DNA of 64,000 nucleotides. It comes from Augochlora pura (lineage: Eukaryota; Arthropoda; Insecta; Hymenoptera; Halictidae). The DNA lies in contig NC_135777.1 of assembly GCF_028453695.1 (NCBI RefSeq), forward strand, positions 15,799,714 to 15,863,713. The letters are read 5' to 3'. A program made the position numbers and the translations under genes. The notes beneath the pieces are model-generated. The model was not told where the DNA came from. It saw only the letters and a list, made by a program, of their open reading frames with translations, and searched no databases. Every line of letters begins with the position of its first letter. The stretch's first letter is position 1. This document shows positions 35,449 to 48,000 of this stretch, in pieces.

Positions 35449-37366
35449 TTAATTAACATTTAGCTTTTGTAACCTGGAGCTAACAGCACTGCTTATTTGC
35501 TCTTTGTCTGCATCGCTTATTTTTGCACTCAGTACCGAGGATTGACCTAATCTCGTGCATGCTTTCTTGTGCATGAACCAATGCAATCTTTGACATTCTC
35601 TGTTGCAATATTTTACTGTTTTACATTTGCTGCATTTTTTACTAGCCTTATCCTCACCGCACGTAACGCAAACTTGTGCATTATCGAAAAACGCTCTTTG
35701 TCCATTAATTGCGGCAGATACTACCGATACAGCAGATGGTGGATCTGGGGCAGCAAGAGTTGCTATCATTTGACGAAAAATGGTGCTTTCTCTATATGGA
35801 AATTCTCTTACGGTGTCTCGTAAGAAAGCTTCTTGATATTCTGGTGTACCATCACTTTTGCTACACTTTAAGAATTTCTTTATTAAACCCTCTATAGTAT
35901 CTAACTTTTTTTCTTCCCCATCATCACTTATTTTTTCAATTCTTTCTCCTTTCATTGCACCTTGCCTCTTTTGGAATTTGATTACTTCAGCCACAACACA
36001 ACTTAGATAATGATATTTAAAAGCCATTACTTCATTAGTTTCTGCTCCTCTGGTCATTACCTTATGACGCATAGACTCTAATACCTTTTCGACCTGGAAA
36101 GAGGAAAATCAACACAGTGTTGTGGAAAAATTTATGTTATAACAGAAAATTATGTATTTCTCACCTTGGCAGCATTTTCTAACAGTCCAGGGCATGTTTG
36201 GAGATTCATAACTACTCGAACAGGATGTACATTGACTTCCATAATAAATTTATGGAAAGAATCTGCCAAGTGAGGTGGAAGCATTGATTCAGTCTGTAAT
36301 CCTTGTGGTTTAATATAGTAATCTATGTCAGCCTTTGGAATAAAATTATTGATAGTTGCAACACAATTATGATTGCCCACAAAAGCAGCCATCTGAGCTG
36401 GAGTCCGCCCTACACTGTTTGTAGCTGTTAGCCTTGCTCCATAAGACATTAACAAATGACATAGTTCAGCATTTCCACTTAAAGCTGCAAAATGAAGTGC
36501 TGTATATTCATGCTCATGTTGACAAGCATTTACATCGGCACCCTGAAATGTACAAATTATTTGATATAAGCTACAATTTTCTACATTTTCTAAAAATATA
36601 AGACTTTATCATTTTTACATTCTATATTTTCAATAATATTTAAATTAAGGAATTTAAATGACATTAATCAATACCCATACATTTTTCTAAGAACATGCTA
36701 ATATATGCTTTATATGTTTAGTGTTACATACAAATATATGTTTTAAAAGTATGAACACTGTATTTGTAATTAAAATTATTTACCAGTTTTATTGATTTTA
36801 GAAAGGAACAAAAATATGTAAAATGTAGTAAAGCATATTATATGGTAGGATATATGTCTAAATGATTAATTACACATTATTTCTTTTTTTTTTGTAGAAA
36901 TTTTACAGCAAATGGAATTAATTAGGAAATTAAACTGTCACAGAATAGTAAATTTTACTTCGGAATAGATCTCCATTTCATAATATTCAAAGTGATATTT
37001 GTTAACTTTGATTACTTAGATGAAAAAGATATGAAATATATTCACAATTAGCATGTATATATATTAAATGTTCGTCAGAATTGTAAATGAATAAAAGGAA
37101 TAAGAAAAGACGAAATTTTAAAAAGCTGCTACATATTTCTCTGTATTGTTGAAAAGTTAACCTACCTGATCGAGAAGCATCTGTACTATTTCTTTGTTTC
37201 CTTTGTAACAGGCATTTTGAAGTGGACTCACACCATTTTCATCCACGAAATCCATTTTCACTTTACTCGCAGCTAACAGAATTTTAAGTTCTGACACCGC
37301 ATTGTTGTTGATTTTTTCAAAAATCTTTTCCTGTAAATTGGTTAGATCTTCCGTGACAGGCGCCAT
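35449..37366 (-). CDS. ANKMY2: Ankyrin repeat and MYND domain-containing protein 2
   Basis: Three exons: 37366-37166, 36542-36165 and 36093-35449, all phase 0, giving 407 residues. Residues about 30-130 are three ankyrin repeats (GVSPLQNACYKGNKEIVQML, YTALHFAALSGNAEL, GRTPAQMAAFVGNH). The MYND zinc finger has all eight ligands: Cys335, Cys338, Cys347, Cys350, Cys356, Cys360, His368 and Cys372. Between them lies the family-specific helical region (PGLLENAAKVEKVLESMRHK). Known role: vertebrate ANKMY2 binds the immunophilin FKBP38, acts in Sonic hedgehog signalling and helps deliver adenylate cyclases to cilia. Length and domain order match the family. Start is the first ATG, after which homology begins directly. 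Confidence 0.95.
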
Positions 37367-40300
37367 TTTGCCGACTATCGATTAACATAACGAGAAGTCG
37401 AATATTTATGGAATCATCGAGAACATTGAAAAAGATAGCAGGTATCATTCTTATCGACTCTCGATGATTCAAATTGGTAATTATTCAATTATGTACATCG
37501 AATATATATTTCATTTTTGAATAAGAATTTGTACGAATAATCATAATGTAAATGATTAGATTGTCAATATTTCTTTAAAAACTTAAATACACCTACATTA
37601 TTTTTTAAAAAGATTGAACATAAATTCATTTTTAGAGGAGTTTGAAAAATTATAAATAAAATATGAAATCTCTTTACATGTCCGTTAAGTGTTGTATTTT
37701 ATTTTGTTATCAATTCCTAATTATTATTTAGTTTTCGTTGTAATTAAATTTAGGTGTAAAGAAAAATATTTCATTACGCACAAAATAATTAACTTTTTAA
37801 CTATAATTGAAAATTAATTTCTGATGAAAAAAACAATATGAACAGATAACGTTAGATTGAAATTATCCGGATACATTTATTATTTTATTAATATTATGTA
37901 CTAAGAAAAGTAATAAATTAAGAATAATAATAGGAGTGTATTTATAACTTTTACAAAGTTCTATTTATATTTTGGGAACGACAGAGAACTTAAATTAAAA
38001 TCTGTTAAATTAAAATGAGTAATACACTTCGGATTGAATACTTCACACAATTTATTTCATTTAGAAAATGAAATTTTATGTTTACAATGTGAAATAATTA
38101 TAAACAACAATTCTAATGTATAACTTAAAGTTGTTAAAAAGATTTGCAAGAGAGAATGTGGACGAAAAGGATGAATAATTAAGATAGCTTATAACTGTAA
38201 TTAGAATAATACAAAACAAGTTCTATTTCTGATTGCGAAGCGGAGTAAACTTAGTAATATTAATAATAATTATTATTATTGACTTGAAATGATTAAATAT
38301 GGGATTTTGGAATCATCAATTTCCAATAAATAAAACAGTAAAAGATCGCGGTTCAAATTACCAAACGCAAACCAGAGATCATTAGAAGTGCAGTTGCCAA
38401 CTAGCTAAAGAATATCTATCTATGATAGCTGTCCAGTTCTTGTGAATATTTATTTATTTTTCATGTTAACAAGGCCCGAGCTGCTACCTATGGCTGCGGT
38501 CGCAACTCGGATGCGATGTATAAAATATAACATACAATTATACAGGATGGTTCGTTTTAAATAGAACACCAGATTGCTTTTCTTTATTGATGAGAATCTG
38601 AAAGATGTTCGGGATATAATTGGATCTTATTTAAGGTGCAAACAAAACAAAGAAAAATATATTTTCACAAAATTTTTCCCGTAATCACTGTCCACAATGA
38701 ATTCTTAATTATTTATATGATGAATGTATTAATTTTTAAATATCGAACAGTAGATCAAGAATTAATTATTATTGATTAATAATATTAGGAATTAATCATC
38801 ATTACTAATAAAAATCACGTATAGTCTTGAAACAAAAATTTGCTTATTTGATATAAAATAACGGAAAATCGGAAAGCTAAAAGTATAGTTTTTGACTGAT
38901 TTGAAGCCATTAATAATTCAATAATTCTCCGAAATCCTCAGAATGATCCTTGAAACATTTTTTCGGACTCTCGCAGTTAGATGGGACATTTACAGATTTA
39001 ATTTCTGGTGACTTAAGCTTGTACAATATGTATTTATAAGTATATGCACGCACGTCGGCTAACATATCGTTATACGTACATACGTACTGTTGTGTCTAAC
39101 AACAATAGCTATAAACTATATCGTACATATATGTATATCTGCACATAGAATATTTTCTAACAAGTTCACGATAATACTTTTTCAAATACTTAATGTCTAC
39201 TCAACCATTTTCCGTCGTCGATATTCAAAGCCAAGGAGAGACAGACAATTGCTTCGGACATGCTTTGCGAAATTATTTATTATTTACTACCTATTTCATA
39301 CCTTACCAGAAATAATTATTTCTCATTTTCTTAACTGATCCGTTCAAACAATTTTTAATAAATAGAACTCATTTTGTGCTACAGAAAATTGAAATTGTAA
39401 TGCTTGTCACTGTATTGTACGCAGATTACATTTCCTCGGCATTGTCTGTCTAATGACCGGTCTATTCTAAATATTAAATCGACAATAATACTTATTATGT
39501 TCCATTTTACATAGGCTTTGTTATTTCGGTAACATTTGAACGTTAATACATTTTAATGTAACGTTTTACACCTGATCGGTGATTACAATTCGCGTATAGT
39601 CTACACAGCATGTTCGTCTGTTTGAGTCAGGCGATGTAAAAGCGTTTCAACAATCAAATCGAAACATTTGGTCGCGACAATACTGCCATTAATCTGAAAC
39701 ATCAACGTTAGATGACATTCGTGCCAATCCTTCGCATTTATTTGAAAAAAAAAATAAACTATATACATATCTTCCATTTCTAAAAATAAAATAATAATAC
39801 TTACAACATAATTATAACAATGAATAATAACCAATGATTTTGATAGAAAAAATAAAATAATGCGCATAAATCTACAGTGTTTTTATAACTCATATGATAG
39901 TATCTTAAAATAAAATTTTGCAAAGAATTGACACTATCGCATTTGTCTATGATGGCAAGAAATAAACATCTCAAAGGTAAAACCGCAACGAGAACTCATT
40001 TGTTAAGTACCGGTAAGGATAGGAACTCTGTGAACAGAATGTGGTTTACAATTTGCTGGTTGTTTTTCAGCTATATGAAAGTTCTATTATATTCGAGCTT
40101 TTCTTACGTTTGTGTCATGGCATTTTTCAATGATACGGTAGAGATTCGAGTTCTTACGTTTTCTATATTTCAACAAGACGCTTGTAATTATTAAAATATT
40201 AACTTTTATGCAACTTGAAGCTGCTGCCCAAAGAGACTTTCTCTAGCTAATGCAATTATACACATTCATTAAATCTAGAATGGTATCAATAATCTAATCG

Positions 40301-42029
40301 CTTATCGACTTTATCTAGAAAATTCTGTAATGCCTGTAGTATTTACAGGTTGGACCATCTGCGACGTGTTCTCGTTAACACCGCAGAGATATTTTAGAAA
40401 CGAAAATATCCATTGGTAAATCATCAGCTGATTTCATTGAAAGAAAATCATAATTTGTCAGTGTACTCTCGTTCCTCTTATTGCGACAGCTGACCGAATG
40501 ATATTCAAAGTCAGAGCTAGAATCTCCTTCATTAGAATAAATCATTGTTCTTCGACGAATGTAATTACGTTACTCCATCGAACGTCATCGTCAATATTAA
40601 GTGTACACACGAGTAATCTACTATTTCCTTAACAATGACACACAAGACAAATTTAGTAGATTTTTCTACCCTTGTGCTGCGTAATATTACCGAGATTTGG
40701 CGAGATATATGTATTATACTTGGACAAAATAGCAGATTACACCTTGATACACAACATTCCCATTCTCATTCAATATTTTAATCAACGAAGTTTTCGAATT
40801 AAACGAGTTCGATTCCACGGTTTCATTATTTTGTTGGTCATACTTTCATATTTCTAACAGTAGAGTATTATTGCTAATTATTAAATACGTCCTTCTGTTT
40901 GATGTCGGGATATAGAAAATCATGATTTCATTGGAAAATATTTCAACATGATGTCCGAAATAACAAATGATTGTCAAAGGAATTCGACAAGTTGTACAAA
41001 CAGTGTCTATCATTTATTTACAAGAAATAAATAACTGAAAAGAAATACGCTGAGAGATCTATTTCCCATAATAATAAATTAATTACAAGTTGTAATGCAG
41101 TAAGGAATGAGTCATATCGCAAAGGGACAATTAATTAATAATCATTTGATTTTCTTTAAAAAGCAATGATTTTTTGGTTATAGTTTTCGAAAACTTGCGA
41201 AAATGGAAAACATATAAAAAGGTTGGTGGATACCATGGTTCTTTACAGTTCTTTCACTCAAAACTAATCCTTTTGCTGATCATATACATCCCCTTGCAAA
41301 ATAATTAACTAATTTACAGGCTTTCCTCAATCTTTTGCAAATTAAATTAACTTTTACACAAGAATTGATATATTCATCCATTAAATAGTACAAATGTCAT
41401 TACAAGTAATTAATCTTCGCTAATCTCAATTAATTCTTTATGAAATGTTATATGATTTCGAAAATATGAATTTCATTACAAATAATTACAAGTAGGTTAA
41501 TTTAATATTGCGAAAGGGTTAATTCAACCTCCAGAAAGTCGAGCACGAAACACAAAAAAAAAATTAATCTGATCTGCAGAAAGTCGAACACCATCCGGAA
41601 GTGGATTAATTTTCAGTGTAAAATCTGTATCTCAATCACATAATTACAAATTGCTTTAGTACACTGAGCGTGTTCCTGGTGAATGGTAGAAAAGATAAAC
41701 TGCGTTGTATCGTTGGACAGTGCTTATGCGTTAAAAAATTACCATATTTGGGTGTACAAAGGTGCGAGTCTGTTGCGCAGAGATCCCATAGGGCCTGTGG
41801 CCTAAGAGAACCTTGTTATGCAGAGAGGGAGAGAGAGAGAGAGGGAGGGGGGGGGGGGAGAGAGAGAGTAAAGAATCGTCGAAGGTATCGCATCGTAAAG
41901 TCTGCGTTTCGAGTGGCGCGTTCGAGGTCCGTGTGGTTCAGTGCAACGTAAAAATTAAACCTCAACGATGGAATATTAGCAGAGGTATACTTGGAACCGG
42001 GCACCGTGCAAAATCACAACCGCACTGTC
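37367..42029. other. Large intergenic region between ANKMY2 and DAT
   Basis: About 4.7 kb. The right part should contain the DAT 3' UTR and the left edge the ANKMY2 promoter. A lone transposon-like terminus (TATACAGGATGG near 38547) resembles the right end of the element at 34958. A minus-strand ORF at 39601-39867 is unexplained. A GA/G repeat lies at 41821-41869. Nothing else recognised. Confidence 0.6.
41821..41869. repeat. GA microsatellite with a 12-G run
   Basis: Purine-only tract: GAGAG repeats, a run of 12 G at 41847-41858, then more GA repeats. It lies 160 bp past the DAT stop codon, so it is probably in the DAT 3' UTR as a pyrimidine tract. ORFs crossing it are artefacts of composition. 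Confidence 0.85.
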
Positions 42030-45000
42030 CTAGACCGGCTCTGGAGGTGGATCTCCGTTAATACCTTCCCTGGATTGGATCATGACCTCCGTTTGTTCCT
42101 TGGTTAATTCTCGTTGCTCGTTGGTGAGATTCAGGTCTTGATCTGCCATGAAGCTGCGGCGAACCACGCCGTTCGCCACCGACGACAAATCGGCGTTCCT
42201 TTGCTGAGTGTCTCTCCAGGGAGTGGTGAGGATCTTTAATCTCTGTAACACGAAGTTGTAAATATCTACTGATTATGTATTATCCATTTGTGCCATTCAT
42301 CAAATGACCACTGTCTGTAAATATGAATAATATAAGATGTTAATAATGTTAGATGAATCGGTATTAGACTAGTATTACATGTTAATGATATTAAATAAAC
42401 CATAAAACAGAAATTATAATTATCACATGCTATACCATTTCAAACGCAAACATTGAAATATGATTTTGTCTTTGTAACGTTATGTCTTGATATTTATGTT
42501 GTCTCTATGAGACAACATGTATGTCTCTATGATATTTCGTAATTCGACATGTAGTTCGATAGAACTACCGTACGCATAAAAGGGATTATGTTAAGATTCC
42601 GGCAATTACCTGAATAAAGCTGCCGGGCGTAACGATGATCTTGTAAATTGCAACACCGGGTATCATGGCAATCGAGGAAGTCGCAATTAGCCAGCCTAAT
42701 ACGTTTGCCCAGACTGGATACACGTAATCCTCGTATGTTAATGGCTCGTAGCCCATTAAACCGTAAACGATAATAAACTGTGAACACGTTCGAAAATATT
42801 CTGAGGAAAACATTTTTACCGAAGCTGCAAAAAAGCATTTATGTTCCCTTCATTTTTTATGGCAATTTCATTCGAACGAACTCCCGTCTTTTTATAAACT
42901 CCAACGTCATGCCAATTTGTTAGAGGTAACAAATTGAAGATAGAGGAGTGATACAATCATCGATGCGTGAATTGCAAACGATTACTTATATTTTTCAAAA
43001 TGCACGATGCAATTACCTATATGATATGAATATCGTGATTTAACCATTCAGTCTGTGGCAATTAATTTATATTTTTCACGCATTTATGTTTATCAAAAAG
43101 TACAGTCGTTCGTGTAGCAAGAGTCGATGCTGTATAACGGCGTATATTTATCGGCGGTATACCTAGCCTGTGCCGCGGAAGCATTAAATCTGATTCATCC
43201 TGTTAATACTGCATTAGCGTCGGATTAATATCGCATTAATTACCATAAGAAATATTGGCGCGACGAACTTCCAGCAGACTCTCCAATAAATGCCAGGCGA
43301 AAACCCGATCATATCTTTAATATCAGCGCAGAATCGATCGGTCCCATAGATCCAGCTAATGGCTATTGCTTCAGCCAAAACTGCGAACAGCATCGAATAG
43401 CCGGCAGCGTAACGATCCAACAAGTGGAAAAAGTAAAAGCCGCCCTGCGCGAAAACAAACAGTAATATTACTATACTTATATTATTACTATCATCGACAA
43501 ACTAGAAAGGGTTTAACAAGATACATATTTGCTCCGTCGATTTTTTACCGACCTGTGAGCAGGAAGCTAATCCAACGACGAAGTACAGCGTGAAAAGAAG
43601 GGCGACGAAAATTTCACGATTGTTCCCAATCAACGGGAATTCGTCGCTAAGAGCAGTGATTATGGCTTCAGAACCACCAAACTACAAAAACATATTATTT
43701 CAATCTTAATTCAGTCCTTTCGAGCATATTGTATTATGTATTTATGTATTTATTCTTATCAAGTGACATAAAATAGTTGTTTTTATCGCTGTGTTATGTA
43801 ATATACAAGAAACAAAACCTGCTATGTTCCATCAGAGAAATTATTCAGAACAAAAATGCGTTAAACAACGCGGTCACGAAAGAAATACTATTGCAAGGGT
43901 TTAATAACAATTTTAACACAGTCCGCGCTAAAAACGCAGATCGCGAATTTTTTGAAGGTATAAAATAAAAATATGGAACTCGTGAGTCCTTGATCGGTGA
44001 TTCTGTTCTCAGAGAATCGTGTCTATTAAAAAAACTTGCGAAACCCGTACCGAGCTGTCCAGTCCCAAAGTTAGAAGCATCATGAAAAAGATTAGTGCCC
44101 AGAACATGGATCCGGGCATGGTCGCGATAGCAGCAGGATAGACAATGAACACTAGACCGGGTCCTTCCGTTGCAACATCCTGAATGGATTTTCCACTTGC
44201 CCGTGCCATGTATCCGAGCACAGAGAAGATCACGAATCCGGCAACGAACGACGTTGCACTGTTAATTAGGCTGGTTAATAGAGCGTCTCTGAAAGATCGA
44301 ACAACGACAAGAACCTCGAGTGAAATATTACAGAAGACTGTGCATAAAGACTTCATTTCGTAAAAGCTGAAACTTTGAACTTAATTGTCACTTGAACAAC
44401 GCGACTATTTTTTACATTTTAGTTATATGAATTTCTAGTTTCTGACAATTAATTTCAATTTGCAAATGTTCCATTAGGGTCTATAGAAAGAGTCTAGAAG
44501 AAGTACCGTAAGAAATATATGGAAAAATATTGATTATTAAATTATGAATATTTGCAAGCCTGCTTGGTCAAATTTTTGTTAAAATATGTTTTAGAAAAAG
44601 TTTGTAAATTGTAAGAAATACTTCTATTCATTTTGTAAAGGCAATAATAAATCATGGTGTTATTATAGCAATTATTCTGGAGAGTTTATAGTTACGTCGC
44701 ACGAGACATTAATCATATATAATAATAAATTAATAACAAATACTATTGATTATAAGATTACAATTATCTTTAAGTATAGAAATGTTTCCTGATTGTTCTC
44801 GAGACAATTGAAATGAAAAATATCGTAAGCAGTTTTGTAATTGAAATTTTAAAGGCGGAGATAAATTCTTATACAAGCTTTCTTTACTCCTATTTGTACC
44901 GCGTCCAGGGTAACTTCTTTCTAATTAGCCGAACATGGAACGCTTTTAATATTCCGGCTGTTTCTTACTTGTAAACGTTGTTGTGGTATTTATTATAACT

Positions 45001-48000
45001 CGCATAAGCCAGCAGCACGCCAAATCCCGGGCCAAGGGAGAAGAACACCTGTGTCGCGGCATCCACCCACACCTAGAAACAGTTTAAGGGGTTTTGTCGA
45101 AATCCGCTGAATACCTCGACTGGTTTATAATTAAAACAGAAACTCCGATTTCTTCGCGAATAGTATCGCAACATTCTCTTAAAAATAGTTTTGGCCATCT
45201 TTATGTATATCTGAAGTAGTTGACTGGCAGTAACGCGAAAGCGACATCAGAAATCCACTTGTTTAGAAAAATCAGCTGTTATATTTAGTTAAATACAGAT
45301 AATATTTTATTCGCATCAAATAAATTTCAGAGATCATTAAGTTAATATAAACATTCAAAAATAACACTTCTGAATTGCAATGAAATATCATTTTATAAAC
45401 CCCGAAAATATAATAAACACATCAGAAATCCCATAATGCGTCATTATACAGCGATCTAGTTCCCTGTAATATCTCCAAAATTGTTTCGTTGAACTTGAAA
45501 AAAGTCACTGCATCTATTGTAACAGCTTTTGTTGCTACATACTTTGAAAGTTACATCTTGGGTTAAGGTCACTATGCATCGTGGCTTAAGACGATCTAAG
45601 CTCACGCGTGACTGCTCGAGAAGAAAAAATGGCAAACCGCTTTATTTACGAAAGAAGCGGGCAGGAGTGATTCACCGTAAACCCTCTGATCTCCGGAATC
45701 AACAAATTTCCCGGGTCGCTGTATAAAATCCATTTTAGCGTTCCGAAGCCGCGGCTACGGCCGCCGCCGGGGGGAAATGCATTCCGCTTACGAGTGGAGA
45801 GGGGTCGAACGTGCGACTCCAGGCCTCTGACTGACCGAACTCTAATGGTCATTATGACAGGTACACAGAGTTTCCATTTTCAGCATCGTCGGATAAACCT
45901 GGCACGTTCCACTCCCACCCAATAATTCTCGCGACGCTGCCCCGATTTTTCCGACCCTCTTATATGCCACTGCATTAACTTCCTTAGCCTCCGGCCGCCG
46001 TTTTTTATTCTCTCTTGTGGCCGCTGTAAGTGGCCACTTCATATTCTCACGATCATCCGCTGGGAAACGATTCCAACGAATGTACAGCGAGTCACCGTTG
46101 CGCAGTTTTTCTTAGGTTAAAGTTGGCGTTAGGTACGCTCTCGTCCAGACTGGTCATTGAATTGGAGCGTTGTATGTCGATCTTGTGAACAATCTTACGT
46201 TGTGTAAAAACTGATAAAATGTTGCTTAATCTTTTGCCATTTACAACGGATTCAACTATAATCACTGTGATACGTTTTTTATATTATTTAAAATTAAAAC
46301 TGCCAAACCAGTTTCTGCCAAGAATATGACTGGATTTTTTATTTTTTGCTCACAGTTACTAAAATTGTAGAATCACCTGAATAAGAAATTTTGTTTAATA
46401 GCACAGTATATATTATAATCAAAATTGTACAAGGTTTAAATGCATGAAATTTAAACATCATTATAAAAATATATGTATTAGTCGCGGTTGAAGAGGGGTA
46501 ATACTGGCCAAGCATTTTGCTAGGATTTAAAGAATTATTTTGTCCGTGTATCTGAACACGCAAGTTTGTCATAGATCGAAGCATCGTTTCAAACAAATAT
46601 TTTCAAAAATCTAATCATCTCAAATGGTTGAGTATTTTTTTCAGTGGTCGAAAAAGAAATAGTCGTTTTTAATTTTAAACCAGTGGACAGTTTGCATTTG
46701 TTGTCTTATAATTTCTAATATAAATCTGAGATTTAATTACCTCCGCCTTTGTGATGGCGGAAAAGTTCGGGTTGAGGTAGTAGCGTATCCCTTCCGAACT
46801 TCCTGGCAGCGTGACGCCCCGTATAAGTAGAATCAGTAGAACAGCGTACGGAAACAGAGCCGTAAACCAAACTACCTGTGACAAAAAGTTCCTTTCAATT
46901 TCGGTGCTGCAATAGGCGCTAACTATTACCTGAGTTTCATTAGTTTGTCAATAGCTTGGCAATTGGTGCGCTGTTTTTTTTTATTTTAGGTAACACAGTT
47001 TTGTAAATATTTTACAGTCTTGTTCACGAAGATTAATTACTTATGACACCATGCTCGCATAAATAAATTCTGTAAGCTCTATGACGCGAAATTAGATTCA
47101 TGAAATACGTTTTGATTGCAACAATATACTATAAAACTTGAGAATAAATGAGAGCTAAGAAAGAAACGAATTGTTAAAAAATGTTCGAATCCAAATGCTT
47201 TTGTCTTTCTCGGATATATGTATAAAGAACTACTTGAATGTTAAAAATTTACTTGAAATAAATTGTGAAATAAATTGTGTTACTCGAAAATTATGACTGG
47301 AAGTATCAAGTACGATAATCTCACCTTTCCAGAAGTGGAGATACCTTTCCACAAGGAAAAGTAACAGATGATGTAGACTACCAGCAGGCACAACGCAATG
47401 TCCCACTTAATTGCACCAAGGTCGTGCAATCCTTCACTTTTGTAAAGCTCTAAGATGGCTCGGCTTTAAACAGAATTGATGAATGGGCGTTTCACACATA
47501 CTCTTAATGACTTTATTCTACACAGTAATTGTTCTCATTTTTCTCAGGTCCGTAAAATAGAAATCAACTTTGCTTCTTCAAATTTCTATCGCGACAAAAT
47601 ATTTCAACTAAACCATACAAACATTTGAAACAGTAATAACATTCCTGTATCAAATGAAACACTAAATCGATAGTATTCTATTAATTTTGCAAATATATAA
47701 TAAGTATTTGAAATATATATATTTTACCGTACAAACCTGAGATAATCGATTGAAATTATTAGCCGAATACTCACTTGAAGTATTCTTGCGCAGCGCTCGT
47801 CTGCGACGTGCTGTTGTAACCATGATGGGCAGTTCTGTCCAAGTATTCTACAACCAAGGACGAGTTGTCGGTACTTCGTGGCTCCATGGATTCGACTGGG
47901 GACGTGTCTTCGAACGTGTAGGAGACGTTCGCGTCGAACTCACGACAGTGCGGCGTGTTCCAGGGGTTGTCGCAAGTGGTCCAAGGTAGAAGGCTGGAGA

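Noticed and set aside
41522..41595. Short direct repeat CAGAAAGTCGA followed by G/A and CAC
   Set aside because: Only two copies with diverged flanks; too little to call an element.
41670..42061. Plus-strand frames across the GA/G repeat
   Set aside because: Created by purine repeats and by the antisense of DAT exon 11.
42527..42838. 103-codon frame overlapping DAT exon 10
   Set aside because: Out-of-frame shadow; the in-frame exon (42610-42777) encodes transporter TM11-12.
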